Origin: Shewanella gelidimarina
GTDB lineage: Bacteria > Pseudomonadota > Gammaproteobacteria > Enterobacterales > Shewanellaceae
Assembly: GCF_023283945.1 (NCBI RefSeq)
Contig: NZ_JAKIKW010000011.1
Coordinates: 62,001-126,000, forward strand
Length of the DNA stretch: 64,000 nt
Reading direction: 5' to 3'
In this document: in pieces, positions 62,690 to 64,000 of the stretch
How positions within the stretch are numbered: the first letter of the stretch is position 1
Layout of the letters: each line of letters begins with the position of its first letter
Translations under genes and position numbers: made by a program
Notes under the pieces: model-generated
Seen by the model: the letters and a program-made list of their open reading frames with translations, nothing else
Database searches by the model: none
Told to the model about the DNA's origin: nothing

Positions 62690-64000
62690 ATGGCAGATTC
62701 ACAGACGCAACATCACAGCGAAACACCCTCTTTATCAAATTACTGGATGCCTTTTACGGCCAATAGACAGTTTAAGTCTAATCCACGAATGTTGGCTCAA
62801 GCTGAAGGTATGTATTATAGAGACACCGCTGGTCGCCCCATATTAGATGGTACTGCAGGATTATGGTGCTGCAATGCCGGTCATGGACGCAAAGAGATCT
62901 CAGAAGCGGTATCTAAACAGATCCACCAACTGGACTTCGCTCCCTCTTTTCAGATGGGTCACCCACTTGCATTTGAACTCGCTGAACGCCTAGCGCAGAT
63001 AAGCCCTGAAGGTCTTAATAAAGTTTTCTTTACTAACTCAGGTTCTGAATCTGTCGATAGCGCACTTAAAATCGCACTCACCTATCACCGTGCCAATGGT
63101 CAAGCGACTCGAACGCGCTTTATCGGCCGTGAGCTTGGTTATCATGGCGTAGGTTTTGGTGGTATTTCAGTGGGCGGTATTGGTAATAACCGTAAGACGT
63201 TTAGCCAACAGTTGCTACAAGGTGTTGATCACTTGCCGCACACATTAGACATGAAAGAAAATGCGTTTTGTCGCGGTATGCCTAAAACGGGTGCCGAAAA
63301 AGCAGAAGCACTTGAACAGCTTGTCGCACTTCATGGTGCAGAAAATATCGCGGCAGTGATTGTTGAACCTATGTCAGGCTCTGCTGGCGTAATCTTGCCA
63401 CCAGAAGGCTACCTACAAAAACTACGAGAAATCACTACCAAGTACGGCATCTTATTGATTTTCGATGAAGTGATTACTGGCTTTGGCCGTGTGGGCGATG
63501 CATTTGCTAGCCAACGTTGGGGCGTGACTCCCGATATGATCACCACCGCTAAAGCACTCAATAATGGTGCTATCCCGATGGGCGCAGTACTGGTAGATGA
63601 CAATATTTACGACACCTGTATGCAGGGGCCTGAAAATGCCATTGAACTGTTTCATGGTTACACCTATTCCGGTCACCCCGTTGCAGCAGCCGCAGCGATT
63701 GCCACTCTTAATATCTACCAAGATGAAAAACTATTTGAACGTAGCCGCGAGCTTGAAGGCTACTTTGAAGATGCGGTGCATAGCTTAAAAGGCTTACCCA
63801 ATGTCATTGATATTCGTAACATTGGCTTGGTCGGCGGCATTCAGTTTTCTCCCAGTGACAAAGGCGCAGGTAAGCGAGGCTTCGGCATATTTGAACATTG
63901 CTTTGCTAATGGCACATTAGTGCGCGCAACTGGCGATATCATTGCGATCTCCCCACCTTTAATTATCGATAAACAACAAATCGATACCATCATTAACACC
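62690..64000 (+). CDS. Omega-amino acid/putrescine:pyruvate aminotransferase, C-terminus cut by window edge
   Basis: Open to the right edge: 437 residues visible of about 446 expected. Class-III PLP enzyme: SNYWMPFTANRQFKSNPRM, FTNSGSESVDSALKIAL, the phosphate-binding HGYTYSGHPVAAAA and the PLP lysine in TTAKALNNGAIPMG, with the aspartate of LLIFDEVITGFGR. It matches beta-alanine:pyruvate and SpuC putrescine:pyruvate aminotransferases. AAGG precedes the ATG. Divergent from puuC and behind a PuuR-like site, it offers a second route from putrescine to 4-aminobutanal without glutamylation. Confidence 0.92.
   Translation, partial: MADSQTQHHSETPSLSNYWMPFTANRQFKSNPRMLAQAEGMYYRDTAGRPILDGTAGLWCCNAGHGRKEISEAVSKQIHQLDFAPSFQMGHPLAFELAERLAQISPEGLNKVFFTNSGSESVDSALKIALTYHRANGQATRTRFIGRELGYHGVGFGGISVGGIGNNRKTFSQQLLQGVDHLPHTLDMKENAFCRGMPKTGAEKAEALEQLVALHGAENIAAVIVEPMSGSAGVILPPEGYLQKLREITTKYGILLIFDEVITGFGRVGDAFASQRWGVTPDMITTAKALNNGAIPMGAVLVDDNIYDTCMQGPENAIELFHGYTYSGHPVAAAAAIATLNIYQDEKLFERSRELEGYFEDAVHSLKGLPNVIDIRNIGLVGGIQFSPSDKGAGKRGFGIFEHCFANGTLVRATGDIIAISPPLIIDKQQIDTIINT

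Overview
The window looks like chromosome of a marine gammaproteobacterium of the Shewanella type. This is inferred from the AT-leaning intergenic regions, the many multihaem c-type cytochromes and anaerobic respiratory modules, and the style of ppiC, rsuA, pyrC and the puu/pot genes. It contains no rRNA, tRNA, intact insertion sequence, prophage or CRISPR array.

Layout. 1-94: start of an ABC exporter running off the left edge. 437-613: small protein. 748-2855: nrfBCD-like quinol/cytochrome module without a neighbouring nrfA. 2946-3449: DUF2726-like membrane protein. 3840-8194: three LysR regulators, one with a cysteine-rich tail, and an FMN reductase. 8255-11782: periplasmic protein and a symporter fused to its own solute-binding domain. 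11867-14787: rsuA, pyrC and a CLCA_X metalloprotease-like protein. 14848-19307: AraC regulator facing a D-aminoacylase-like amidohydrolase and an arylsulfatase. 19440-20498: ppiC followed by five tandem ~153-bp copies of its own 3' end.

20960-29743 is an eight-gene anaerobic operon built round a NapA-family molybdoenzyme that lacks napD and napB. It has two sets of polyferredoxin quinol-dehydrogenase parts and a five-haem NapC-type cytochrome, behind two CRP/FNR-type sites. 29894-32909 is a two-gene unit: an ATP-grasp ligase and an N-formylglutamate-amidohydrolase/DUF1704 metallopeptidase fusion. 33479-34243 is a PAP2 phosphatase. 34418-39116 is a Fur-type iron uptake locus (PepSY, DUF3649-like, DUF3325-like, TonB receptor). 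40138-44654 is a cbb3 oxidase whose CcoP carries three extra haem domains of the alcohol-dehydrogenase cytochrome type.

45235-55730 and 60907-64000 form a putrescine island: uptake (potFGHI), gamma-glutamylation (puuA), two puuB-type oxidases, puuC dehydrogenase, puuD hydrolase, the puuR repressor and an omega-amino-acid:pyruvate aminotransferase. Together they would convert putrescine to GABA. A PuuR-like operator core (AATAATGAACA) lies in all three promoter regions of the island. Between the island's two parts are a tail-anchored cold-shock-domain protein, an AraC regulator with an alkylsulfatase, and a small membrane protein.

The observations most worth following are the NapA-family operon, the ppiC 3'-end array with only synonymous differences, the ATP-grasp/DUF1704 pair, and the CcoP fusion.
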